Shown here piece by piece: positions 1-8,170 of a stretch of DNA of 15,861 nt. The stretch is taken from the NCBI GenBank assembly GCA_015523645.1, contig WAJY01000084.1:1-15861 (forward strand), written 5' to 3'. Source of the DNA: Geoglobus sp. GTDB taxonomy: Archaea > Halobacteriota > Archaeoglobi > Archaeoglobales > Archaeoglobaceae. Position numbers and translations under genes: made by a program. The first letter of the stretch is position 1, and each line of letters opens with the position of its first letter. Below the pieces are notes generated by a model. That model was given only the letters and a program-made list of their open reading frames with translations. It did not search any database and was not told the origin of the DNA.

Positions 1-78
1 CTCCAGAAGACGATCCTCGAGAAACTGAGAAAGATTTGGGATGTGTTCCTTAGAAGTCTCTTGAATCTCCTTGCTCAT
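1..78 (-). CDS. 5' end of a leftward gene, cut by the window edge, unidentified
   Basis: An open frame runs leftward from an ATG at 76-78 to the window edge, giving 26 residues that begin MSKEIQETSKEHIPNLSQF. No family is recognisable from so short a piece. A TATA-like stretch (catatttt on the minus strand, about 107-114) lies some 33 bp upstream of the ATG. A GGGGTGAGG-like purine tract lies about 18 nt upstream, too far for a normal Shine-Dalgarno. The composition (Glu, Lys and Ser rich, no stop) suits a protein of this genome, but 26 open codons is weak evidence. It would be divergent from the PAS gene at 279. Confidence 0.35.
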   Translation of the reverse strand, partial: MSKEIQETSKEHIPNLSQFLEDRLLE

Positions 79-244
79 GACAAGGATACAAATGAACCTC
101 ACCCCCAAAATATGACTCAGATTTCTTATGACGCAAATTCATCTTTTTCCGAGAACCTTTGCAAGATTTGTTAAGGTTTTCTTGAACTTGAGCTTTTAGT
201 ATTTGAAAGCCCCTCAATCTTCCTGATGTCTAAAAACTTCGGGA

Positions 245-254
245 AAAATTTTAT
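245..254 (+). promoter_or_regulatory. candidate TATA box for the PAS gene
   Basis: The AT-rich stretch aaaattttat is centred about 29 bp before the ATG at 279. This is close to archaeal TATA spacing for a leaderless or nearly leaderless transcript. No Shine-Dalgarno is visible before the ATG, which agrees with leaderless initiation. Confidence 0.35.
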
Positions 255-257
255 CAA

Positions 258-271
258 GGCAAAATTTCGCC
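258..271. promoter_or_regulatory. imperfect palindrome between TATA and start of the PAS gene
   Basis: GGCAAAATTTCGCC reads the same on both strands except for one mismatched pair. It sits directly between the candidate TATA box and the ATG at 279, where a repressor would block initiation. This is seen in the sequence. An operator role is inference, and a 14-bp imperfect palindrome in AT-rich DNA can arise by chance. Confidence 0.25.
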
Positions 272-278
272 AGAAAAC

Positions 279-680
279 ATGCAGGAGTCTCTGTTTGAGA
301 GTCTTGTAAGACTTGCCAGCGACGCCATAGTTTTTGCAGATAGGGAAGGTACAATAAGAGTGTGGAACAGTGGAGCTGAGAGAATATTTGGTTATTCAGA
401 AAATGAAGCAGTAGGAAAAAGCTTGGACATAATAATTCCTGAGAAAATGAGAGAAAACCACTGGAAGGGTTACAAGAGGGCTATGGAGTCTGGGTATACC
501 AAGTATGAAGGAAAGCTAATGCCAACCAAGGCTGTAAGGAAGGGGAACGATACAATTTACGTGGAAATGAGTCTGAGCATAATCAAAGAGGGGGATGAAG
601 TAAAGGGGGCTCTGGCAATAATGAGGGATATCACGGAAAGATGGTTGAAGGAAAAGGAAATGAAGAAGAGATTGGAATAA
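279..680 (+). CDS. stand-alone PAS domain protein
   Basis: This 133-residue protein is essentially a single PAS sensor domain. Residues 13-30 match the usual start of the fold (SDAIVFADREGTIRVWN), followed by GAERIFGYSENEAVGKSL at 32-49. The segment IPEKMRENHWKGYKRAMESG (53-72) and the closing DITER (117-121) are typical of PAS domains found in front of histidine kinases. The protein ends right after a short basic helix (to residue 133), so no kinase, GGDEF or HTH domain follows, and no kinase-like coding is visible downstream to 865. It is either a free-standing cytoplasmic sensor that passes a signal by protein contact or the remnant of a longer sensor kinase. His61 lies where some PAS families carry a conserved His, but I cannot assign heme or flavin. 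No transmembrane segment is seen. It is not part of the nob1 operon. Confidence 0.85.
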   Translation: MQESLFESLVRLASDAIVFADREGTIRVWNSGAERIFGYSENEAVGKSLDIIIPEKMRENHWKGYKRAMESGYTKYEGKLMPTKAVRKGNDTIYVEMSLSIIKEGDEVKGALAIMRDITERWLKEKEMKKRLE

Positions 681-703
681 CTGGAGTCAAGAAAATAGAC
701 CTC

Positions 704-719
704 TTTCTGTCCTTTTTGT
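704..719 (+). terminator. T-rich tract after the PAS gene
   Basis: The plus strand just downstream of the PAS stop carries clustered T runs (ctctttctgtcctttttg). Such oligo-T stretches commonly end archaeal transcripts. There is no strong hairpin, and the call rests on composition and position only. Confidence 0.3.
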
Positions 720-733
720 GAAATTCTATTAAA

Positions 734-817
734 TCATGTTGGCATGAATATTTTTGGATCCTTCAACCTTTCTCTTGCCTCATCCTTTTCATTCTTTCTA
801 TCCATTCTCACCACCAT
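734..817 (-). CDS. possible 27-residue basic peptide, unrecognised
   Basis: Inside the gap between the PAS gene and nob1, the minus strand has an ATG at 815-817 followed by 27 codons and a TGA. The product is highly charged (MVVRMDRKNEKDEARERLKD, then a short hydrophobic tail ending FMPT). A TATA-like element (about 851-860, minus strand) lies roughly 38 bp upstream. A GGTGGTGAG tract precedes a second in-frame ATG at 803-805, so 23 residues is an alternative length. The amino-acid make-up resembles real proteins of this genome more than random AT-rich sequence. However, 27 codons is short enough to occur by chance and I recognise no family. Confidence 0.25.
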   Translation of the reverse strand: MVVRMDRKNEKDEARERLKDPKIFMPT

Positions 818-868
818 TTTGTTAATATGTTTCAGAGTGACAAACTGGCATAAATACTTTTTGGTTTG

Positions 869-880
869 AAAATATTTAAT
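869..880 (+). promoter_or_regulatory. TATA box of the nob1-mqn operon
   Basis: The stretch aaaatatttaat is centred about 30 bp before the ATG at 905, and no Shine-Dalgarno precedes that ATG. It supports 905 rather than 866 as the first codon of nob1, because an ATG at 866 would lie upstream of the promoter. All genes to 5638 may depend on this promoter. Confidence 0.6.
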
Positions 881-904
881 TCTCCTGTATGCTTTTTAAC
901 ATTG

Positions 905-1366
905 ATGCATGTTCTTGATGCTTCAGCAATAATACTGAGGAAGGCTGTGTTTGAGGATATGATAACAGTTCCTGAGGTAATTCAGGAAATAAAGGATTTC
1001 AGCTCTAGACTTTATTTGCTTGCTGTTAGCATAAGAGTTGAGGAAGCTAGAGATGATTTCGTTGAGAAAGTCAGGAAGGTTGCGAAAGTGACCGGAGACA
1101 TTGAAAGGCTCAGTGATACAGACATAAAGCTAATAGCGAAGGCTTTGGAAAAAAATGGAATTCTTGTTACAGATGACTACTCCATTCAGAATGTCGCAAG
1201 AAAGCTGGGAATAAGATATGAGAACGTGGTTCAGAAGGGGATAGAAAAAGAATTTAAATGGATTCGTGTATGTAAGGGTTGTGGAAGAAAAACGGAAAGA
1301 GAAATCTGTGAGATTTGCGGTAGTGAAACCAGATTGAAGAGGGTGAGGCAGAATGAGGAAAATTGA
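905..1366 (+). CDS. nob1: rRNA maturation endonuclease Nob1 (PIN domain plus zinc ribbon)
   Basis: Nob1 is the endonuclease that trims the 3' end of small-subunit rRNA during late ribosome assembly. The 153-residue product has a PIN domain with the expected acidic residues: Asp5 in HVLDAS, Glu24 in VPEVIQEI, Asp71/Asp73 in SDTDIKLIAKA, and Asp90/Asp91 in VTDDYSIQNVA. A C-terminal zinc ribbon follows with two CxxC pairs (Cys123/126 and Cys135/138). This order is diagnostic of archaeal Nob1. The start at 905 fits the family N-terminus (M-H-V-L-D-A-S) and the TATA box at 869-880; extending to an ATG at 866 adds 13 residues without family support. Its 3' end overlaps the next gene by 14 nt. Its partner Dim2/Pno1 is encoded on the other strand at 6542-7090. 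Confidence 0.93.
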   Translation: MHVLDASAIILRKAVFEDMITVPEVIQEIKDFSSRLYLLAVSIRVEEARDDFVEKVRKVAKVTGDIERLSDTDIKLIAKALEKNGILVTDDYSIQNVARKLGIRYENVVQKGIEKEFKWIRVCKGCGRKTEREICEICGSETRLKRVRQNEEN

Positions 1367-1943
1367 CGAGCTAATGGAAAGGGCGAGACAGCTAAAAGAA
1401 AAGGGCTTGACAACTGGAGAAATTGCAGATGAGCTGAATGTATCTAGAGAAACTGCTCTTTGGTTGTTAACAAAGGCGAAGAGTGAAAGACCACCATCGG
1501 ACGTTTATGTTGAGCTTAAAAGCATATCATCCTCCTCTTTCAGACTTAGAGAAATGGCAAAGATACTTGCAGATATGATTATGGAGTGTGGGGATGCTGA
1601 TGTGGTTGTTGGTGTTGCAACTTCAGGCATACCTCTTGCAACAATGGTTTCTGAGGAGATTGGTTGCGATCTGGCTGTCTACTATCCGAGAAAGCTGAAA
1701 TGGGATGGTGAGGAAAGCCATGCCAGGGGCACATTCAGTGAGAATTTTGCAAATGTTGCTGGAAAAGCCTGTGTTATAGTTGATGACATAATAACAACTG
1801 GAAATACGATTCTGGAGGTCTCGGAAAGCATAAAGAGGAGAGGAGGGACTGTTATTGCATCTGCGGTGCTTGTTGACAAGAGAGCACATGAGGATGTTGA
1901 GGGAGTTAAGGTTCTCAGCGTTCTGAGAGTTTTTAGGCTGTAA
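1353..1943 (+). CDS. gfcR: GfcR-like regulator: HTH fused to a phosphoribosyltransferase domain
   Basis: The 196-residue protein begins with a helix-turn-helix (about 18-43, GLTTGEIADELNVSRETALW). It continues as a type I phosphoribosyltransferase domain resembling orotate phosphoribosyltransferase. The PRPP-binding loop VIVDDIITTGNT is at 141-152, and a ground-loop-like segment VATSGIPLAT lies at 88-97. Haloarchaeal proteins of this architecture (GfcR, often labelled PyrE-like) regulate sugar catabolism, probably sensing a phosphoribosyl-type ligand rather than making OMP. What this copy regulates is unknown. The ATG at 1353 lies inside the end of nob1 and is preceded by a good ribosome-binding site (gagggtgagg), indicating translational coupling. 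The next gene starts 1 nt after its stop. Catalytic PRTase activity cannot be excluded. Confidence 0.8.
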   Translation: MRKIDELMERARQLKEKGLTTGEIADELNVSRETALWLLTKAKSERPPSDVYVELKSISSSSFRLREMAKILADMIMECGDADVVVGVATSGIPLATMVSEEIGCDLAVYYPRKLKWDGEESHARGTFSENFANVAGKACVIVDDIITTGNTILEVSESIKRRGGTVIASAVLVDKRAHEDVEGVKVLSVLRVFRL

Positions 1944-1944
1944 A

Positions 1945-2868
1945 ATGAAAGTGAGAATTATTATTCCTGCGTTGAATGAGGAGGAGAGCATAGGTGAGGT
2001 TATAGAGGGGTTCAAGAGGGCAGGCTACTCCAACATCCTTGTTGTTGATGGTAAAAGCACTGACAGAACGAGGGAGGTTGCCAAGGAAAAAGGAGCTGAG
2101 GTAATTGTTCAAAGTGGACATGGAAAGGGTCAGGCTGTGATAGAGGCTTTTCAGCTCGTTGAAGATGATGTAGTTGTTCTGATCGATGCAGATGGAACGT
2201 ACTTGGCAAGTGAAGTTGAAAGACTTTTAGAGCCAATAAAGAGAGGAATTGCGGATCATGTGGTTGGAAACAGGCTTATAAATTTTGAAAAAGGAGCATT
2301 CACAAAGCTAAATCTCCTTGGAAACAAGATAATAAACTTCCTTTTCAGGTTGCTCTATGGTGTTGATCTCCACGACATTCTTTCTGGATACAGAGCATTG
2401 ACGAAAGATGTTTACAAGTCAGTAAATCTTGAAAAGATGGGTTTCGAGCTTGAAACCGAATTAACTGTGGAAAGTATAGCAAACGGGTTTAAGATTGTTG
2501 AGGTTCCAATAAGTTACAGAAAGAGAGCAGGAAAAACAAAGTTAAAGCCAGTATCTGATGGTTACAGAATAATTGCAACAATTTACAGCCTTCTTGGTAG
2601 ATACAGCCCAGGAAGATATTTCTACATGTTCGGCATCTCCTTACTTTCTCTCGGTTTCATTCTCGGAATATACATCGTTCTAGAATGGATGAAAAGGGTA
2701 TCTCATTTTCTTCTTGTCAACCTTGTCTCAATTCTTGTTGTTTCTGGAATAATGATGCTAGCCATAGGAATTCTCAGCGATTCCCTCTTTAGGATAAATG
2801 TCACAATGAGGAGGGAAATAAGGGAGATTAACAGGAGGCTGGAAAAAATTGAACGTAAAAGAGATTGA
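1945..2868 (+). CDS. membrane-anchored family 2 glycosyltransferase (dolichyl-phosphate sugar synthase / AglJ-like)
   Basis: This 307-residue enzyme probably moves a sugar from a nucleotide sugar to dolichyl phosphate at the cytoplasmic face of the membrane. The GT-A fold is shown by IIIPALNEEESI (5-16), ILVVDGKSTD (31-40), the DxD motif DADGTY (81-86), and DILSGYRALT (144-153), a DPM1/AglJ-type signature. After residue 220 come two transmembrane helices (about 225-247 and 255-278), then a charged cytoplasmic tail. The two-helix anchor and motifs resemble archaeal N-glycosylation enzymes of the AglJ/AglD group; the exact sugar cannot be read. It starts 1 nt after the gfcR-like stop, and its last 20 nt overlap the mqnE start, so it is co-transcribed with menaquinone genes although the pathways have no known link. 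Confidence 0.85.
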   Translation: MKVRIIIPALNEEESIGEVIEGFKRAGYSNILVVDGKSTDRTREVAKEKGAEVIVQSGHGKGQAVIEAFQLVEDDVVVLIDADGTYLASEVERLLEPIKRGIADHVVGNRLINFEKGAFTKLNLLGNKIINFLFRLLYGVDLHDILSGYRALTKDVYKSVNLEKMGFELETELTVESIANGFKIVEVPISYRKRAGKTKLKPVSDGYRIIATIYSLLGRYSPGRYFYMFGISLLSLGFILGIYIVLEWMKRVSHFLLVNLVSILVVSGIMMLAIGILSDSLFRINVTMRREIREINRRLEKIERKRD

Positions 2869-3856
2869 GGATCTCTTTTATCAGAATCTTAATGAACTTG
2901 GTACCATGGCTAATGAGCTAAACAAAAATAATTACGTTACGTTTTCGATAAACAAGCACATTAACTACACGAATGTTTGCGTTTCTAGGTGTCCCATATG
3001 TGCTTACCACAGAGCAGAGGGTTATCTGCTGTCTCCAGAGCAGGTTATTGAGAGTGCCTTGAAGGCTATTGAGCTTGGTGCAAACGAACTTCATATAGTA
3101 GGCAGTCACAATCCTGAAATAGGCATAGAGTACTTTGAAGAAATTTTCAGAAAAATCAAGGAAAGAGCGAAGAATGTTGTAATAAAAGCCCTGACTGCAG
3201 CAGAAATAGAATTCTACTCCAAGAGGGAAGGGATGAGCGTCAGGGAATTTTTGGATAGATTGAAGTCAGCGGGTCTCGATATTCTGCCTGGAGGAGGTGC
3301 GGAGATTCTTGTTGAGCGCATTAGAAAACGCATAGCTCCAAGCAAGGTTACATCCCATGGATGGCTGAGGGTTATGAAAATAGCCCATGAGCTTGGTATA
3401 AAAAGCAATGCCACAATGCTGTTTGGTCATATTGAGTCCTACAGAGACAGGGCAATTCATCTCTATAGGCTCAGAAGACTTCAGGAGAAAACAAACGGTT
3501 TTCTGGCTTTCATACCACTTCGCTTTCATCCTGAAAATACTGAGTTCTCTAATTTGAAAAAAACCAGCCTGAGGGATATTTTAAAAACAATTGCCGTTTC
3601 AAGAATTGCTCTTTCAAATTTTAAGGGGATTAAGGCATACTGGGTTATGCTTGGGATAAAAGAGACCGAGATAGCCTTAAATTATGGAGCAAACGACGTA
3701 GATGGGACTGTGATGGGCGAGAAAATAGCCCACTCTGCTGGAGCTGAAACACCTCTGGAAATGGGAAAAGGGAGAATTTTAGAGATGATCAGGAGGGCTG
3801 GAAAGGTTCCAGCAAGAAGAGATGCATTTTTCAATATTCTAGAGGTATACAAATGA
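2849..3856 (+). CDS. mqnE: aminofutalosine synthase MqnE (radical SAM)
   Basis: MqnE joins the enolpyruvyl benzoate made by MqnA to S-adenosylmethionine by radical chemistry, giving aminofutalosine, an early step of the futalosine menaquinone pathway. The 335-residue protein has the radical SAM cluster motif Cys44-x3-Cys48-x2-Cys51 (CVSRCPICAYHR). It also has KALTAAEIE at 113-121, PGGGAEIL in mid-protein and FHPENTEFSNL later, which fit MqnE better than MqnC or CofH. The start is a TTG at 2849, preceded by ggagg about 10 nt upstream and lying 20 nt inside the glycosyltransferase gene. The next ATG would cut off only residues 1-19, still ahead of the cluster motif. The segment GSHNPEIG (85-92) occupies the place where a GGLHP-like motif is usual. 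The end overlaps mqnA by 4 nt (ATGA). Confidence 0.88.
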   Translation: MNVKEIEDLFYQNLNELGTMANELNKNNYVTFSINKHINYTNVCVSRCPICAYHRAEGYLLSPEQVIESALKAIELGANELHIVGSHNPEIGIEYFEEIFRKIKERAKNVVIKALTAAEIEFYSKREGMSVREFLDRLKSAGLDILPGGGAEILVERIRKRIAPSKVTSHGWLRVMKIAHELGIKSNATMLFGHIESYRDRAIHLYRLRRLQEKTNGFLAFIPLRFHPENTEFSNLKKTSLRDILKTIAVSRIALSNFKGIKAYWVMLGIKETEIALNYGANDVDGTVMGEKIAHSAGAETPLEMGKGRILEMIRRAGKVPARRDAFFNILEVYK

Positions 3857-4596
3857 GGATAGGAAAATTCGGACTGATCAACAACTTTCTTCCATACTAC
3901 TTTCTTGAAAAGGATGGGAGGTATGAGATCATAGAGGAGACACCAAAGAATCTGGCTGAGAAGGTTATTGATGGAAGCATAGATTATGCCCCTCTCCCAT
4001 CATTCTTCTATCTAAAAAAGAAGGATGTGTTAAGAAGACACAGGTTTTGTGTTGCATCAGATGGAGAAGTTTACAGCGTTGTTGTTGTGTCTAAGAAAAA
4101 GAGACTTGATGACTCTCCCATCGCAATAACCTCCAAATCTGTAACCTCGGCGAGCATGATGGAGATAATAAAGAAGGAGAGATATCTCATAAACAAGCTT
4201 GTACCATGCGATGGAAATTTCTTTGAGATAATGAAAAACTACGATCACGCTTTATTGATAGGAGATGAGGCTATAAAAGCCAGAATGATCTTTAGGGTTG
4301 TAATGGATATCGGGGAGGAGTGGAAGGAGATAACAGGATTACCTGCTGTTTTTGGAATTTCTGCTTCGCTAAGCTTGAAGAAAGGAATTGAGAGCGTGGA
4401 TCTTGATCTGTTAGAATCATACAGAAAAGGGCTGGCTAGCATTGATGAGATTGTGGAGATTGCAAGCATGAAATTCAGAATGCCTGCTGAGTTTCTTGAG
4501 ACGTATTTCAAAAATCTTAGGCATGTTGCAGGAAAGAAAGAACTTAAAAGCCTTAGGGTTTTTGAAGAACTGAGCCATGAGCACGGATTACTTTGA
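3853..4596 (+). CDS. mqnA: chorismate dehydratase MqnA
   Basis: MqnA removes water from chorismate to make 3-[(1-carboxyvinyl)oxy]benzoate, the first committed step of the futalosine pathway. The 247-residue protein has the periplasmic-binding-protein-like MqnA fold. Visible marks are SVVVVSK (75-81), TSKSVTSASMMEI (93-105), ALLIGDEA (133-140) and DIGEEWKEITGLPAVF (152-167), all at the spacing of the family. MqnD has the same fold but lacks this LIGDxA...DxGxxWxxxTGLPxVF arrangement, so MqnA is preferred. The start overlaps the mqnE stop as ATGA, and GAGGTA lies 6 nt upstream. Its last 20 nt overlap mqnC. Placement between mqnE and mqnC supports the assignment. Confidence 0.88.
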   Translation: MRIGKFGLINNFLPYYFLEKDGRYEIIEETPKNLAEKVIDGSIDYAPLPSFFYLKKKDVLRRHRFCVASDGEVYSVVVVSKKKRLDDSPIAITSKSVTSASMMEIIKKERYLINKLVPCDGNFFEIMKNYDHALLIGDEAIKARMIFRVVMDIGEEWKEITGLPAVFGISASLSLKKGIESVDLDLLESYRKGLASIDEIVEIASMKFRMPAEFLETYFKNLRHVAGKKELKSLRVFEELSHEHGLL

Positions 4597-5638
4597 AAAG
4601 AATCTAAACTGCGAAGATTTATCGTTTAAGGAGGCAATGGATCTCTTCATCCTTCCACTTCCAAAGCTTGGCTATATAGCCGACAGAATAAGAAGAGTAA
4701 GGTGCGGAGAGGTTGTTGGTTTCGTCATTGACAGAAACATAAATTATACGAATGTCTGTGTTTCAAAATGCAAGTTTTGTGCGTTTTATGCTAGAAATGA
4801 AGATCAAGAGTATCTCCTGAGTTATGGGGAGATAATGAAAAAGATTGAGGAGGCTGTAGAGCTGGGTGCAACCCAAATAATGCTTCAAGGTGGCTTAAAT
4901 CCGGAGATAGGAATTGAGTGGTTTGAGGGTTTGCTTCGGGAGATTAAGAAGAGGTTTAGCGTTGATGTTCACAGCCTTTCACCGCCTGAAATCTTCCACC
5001 TTTCAAAGAGAGAGGGAATGAGCTTAAGGGAGGTGATATCTAGGCTCAAGGATTCGGGATTGGATTCCATTCCAGGTGGTGGAGCCGAAATTCTTTGTGA
5101 TGATGTCAGGGAGAAGCTTAGCAAGAAAGGGAGAAGCGATGACTGGTTAAAGGTTATGAAGATAGCACATGAGCTTGGAATGAAGACAACTGCAACAATG
5201 ATGTTCGGTCATATAGAAAAAAACAGGCACATAATTGAGCATCTCTTCAAGATAAGGGATCTGCAGAGAGAAACAGGAGGATTTACAGCGTTCATCCCAT
5301 GGAGCTTTCAGCCCGGAAACACAGAGCTTTATGATTCTATAAAGGAGCCGGTCTCTCCAGTTAGATATCTCCAAATTGTTGCAATCTCCAGGATTATTTT
5401 GCATAACATAAGAAACATTCAGGTCTCTTGGCTCACCCAGGGTATTGAGATTGCAAGTCTTGCCTTGGAGTTTGGTGCCAATGATTTTGGTGGAGTCATG
5501 CTTGAGGAAAACGTTGTCAGAGCTACAGGAAAGCCATTCGTACCTGCGAGAGTTGAGGAAATCGTGAAAGCAATAAGGGATGCAGGGAGGATTCCAGTCA
5601 GAAGGGATACTTACTACAACATACTTGAGCGTTACTGA
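4577..5638 (+). CDS. mqnC: cyclic dehypoxanthine futalosine synthase MqnC (radical SAM)
   Basis: MqnC is the radical SAM enzyme that cyclises dehypoxanthine futalosine and so builds the bicyclic naphthoate skeleton of menaquinone. The 353-residue protein has the cluster motif Cys61-x3-Cys65-x2-Cys68 (CVSKCKFCAFYA) within DRNINYTNVC. It also has MLQGGLNPEIG (102-112), VHSLSPPEIF (131-140) and SFQPGNTEL. HSLSPPEI and LQGG separate MqnC from its paralogue MqnE two genes upstream. Both share NYTNVCVS, PGGGAEIL and MKIAHELG, showing descent from a common ancestor. The start lies 20 nt inside mqnA. The operon appears to end here: 47 nt and a new TATA-like box separate it from the next gene. MqnB and MqnD, needed for the remaining steps, are not in the window. 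Confidence 0.9.
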   Translation: MSTDYFEKNLNCEDLSFKEAMDLFILPLPKLGYIADRIRRVRCGEVVGFVIDRNINYTNVCVSKCKFCAFYARNEDQEYLLSYGEIMKKIEEAVELGATQIMLQGGLNPEIGIEWFEGLLREIKKRFSVDVHSLSPPEIFHLSKREGMSLREVISRLKDSGLDSIPGGGAEILCDDVREKLSKKGRSDDWLKVMKIAHELGMKTTATMMFGHIEKNRHIIEHLFKIRDLQRETGGFTAFIPWSFQPGNTELYDSIKEPVSPVRYLQIVAISRIILHNIRNIQVSWLTQGIEIASLALEFGANDFGGVMLEENVVRATGKPFVPARVEEIVKAIRDAGRIPVRRDTYYNILERY

Positions 5639-5657
5639 AGATTCCAAGACGAAAAAG

Positions 5658-5666
5658 ATTAATTTA
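5658..5666 (+). promoter_or_regulatory. candidate TATA box of the HAD phosphatase gene
   Basis: The stretch attaattta is centred 24 bp before the ATG at 5686, giving a nearly leaderless transcript and separating this gene from the mqn operon. A weak ribosome-binding-like ggaagtgatg also precedes the start, so read-through from mqnC remains possible. Confidence 0.45.
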
Positions 5667-5685
5667 TCTGGGAAGTGATGATGCG

Positions 5686-6501
5686 ATGATGGATGGGTTT
5701 GACTGGCTCAGAGGCTTGATTCTTGATATAGACGGAGTTATATCCAGAGGAAGGAAGCCATTACCAGAGGCTATTGAAGCTTATAAGATGCTCAAAGAGG
5801 CAGGAATAAAGATAGTTTTTGTTTCAAACAATTCAACGAGAAGTAGGCGGATCATGATGGGCAGATTCAGGGAATTTGGAATGGAGGTTGGGGAGGAAGA
5901 GCTAATAATTGCTACACATGCAACTGCTGTTTACATCTCCAGAGAGAGAAAGAATGCAAGGGTTTACACAACAGGTGAAGAGGGATTGAAGGAAGAGTTG
6001 AGAAATGAAGGACTGAGAATTGTTGACTACAGAGATGCAGAGTATCTTGTTGTTGGATCAAATAGAGGAATAAACTTTCAGATATTTACAGAGGCTCTGA
6101 GACTTTGCTTGAATGAGGAAGTGAGATATGTTGCCGTGAATCCTGATAGGGTTTTTCCTGCAGAAGACGGTCCAATTCCAGGAACTGGGTTGGTAATTGG
6201 AGCGTTGTACTGGATGACGGGAAGGGAACCTGATGTTATAATTGGAAAACCCTCAAGAATTATAATGGATCAGGCAATAGAAAGGCTGGGGTTGAGGAGA
6301 GAGGAGGTGGGAATTGTTGGAGATCAGATTGAGGTTGATGTTCTAGCTGGGAAGAATGCAGGGATAAAAACGTTTCTTGTTCTTTCCGGAGTAACAAACA
6401 AAGACAATTATGAGGAAAGGGTTAAAAGATCTGGAGTTGAGCCGGATTTTGTGTTCTCAGATCTGTATGAGCTAGCCCATAGTGTTTTGGCTTCAAAATA
6501 G
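5686..6501 (+). CDS. HAD-superfamily phosphatase, NagD/4-nitrophenylphosphatase type (HAD-IIA)
   Basis: The 271-residue soluble enzyme carries all four HAD motifs. Motif I is DIDGV with the nucleophile Asp14 and acid/base Asp16; motif II is SNNST (47-51); motif III is Lys188 in IIGKPS; motif IV is GDQIEVD (212-218). The C2-type cap between motifs II and III and the NNST form of motif II place it in the HAD-IIA group with NagD and archaeal p-nitrophenyl phosphatases. The natural substrate is not readable; phosphoglycolate, sugar phosphates or nucleotides are possible. The ATG at 5686 is followed immediately by another ATG, so the start could be one codon later. It is the last rightward gene before a convergent junction with dim2, 40 nt away. 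Confidence 0.88.
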   Translation: MMDGFDWLRGLILDIDGVISRGRKPLPEAIEAYKMLKEAGIKIVFVSNNSTRSRRIMMGRFREFGMEVGEEELIIATHATAVYISRERKNARVYTTGEEGLKEELRNEGLRIVDYRDAEYLVVGSNRGINFQIFTEALRLCLNEEVRYVAVNPDRVFPAEDGPIPGTGLVIGALYWMTGREPDVIIGKPSRIIMDQAIERLGLRREEVGIVGDQIEVDVLAGKNAGIKTFLVLSGVTNKDNYEERVKRSGVEPDFVFSDLYELAHSVLASK

Positions 6502-6541
6502 CTTACAAGCCCTTTAACAGAAAAATGGAATTTAGAAGGTA

Positions 6542-8166
<1,625 letters not shown>

Positions 8167-8170
<4 letters not shown>

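Noticed and set aside
866..904. N-terminal extension of Nob1 from the ATG at 866
   Set aside because: It would start upstream of the TATA box at 869-880, and Nob1 proteins normally begin at the LDAS strand of the PIN domain.
2849..3856. Reading mqnE as the F420 synthase subunit CofH
   Set aside because: The family is related, but the KALTAAEIE and FHPENTEF motifs and the mqnA-mqnC neighbours fit MqnE.
5147..5647. 166-codon minus-strand frame opposite mqnC
   Set aside because: It lies wholly within mqnC on the other strand, is rich in Cys and Tyr unlike genuine proteins here, and has no promoter or ribosome-binding site.
5672..5700. GTGATGA sequence upstream of the HAD gene as a C box of a C/D guide RNA
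   Set aside because: No matching D box or second C'/D' pair was found at a suitable distance; the repeat of ATG triplets explains the match.
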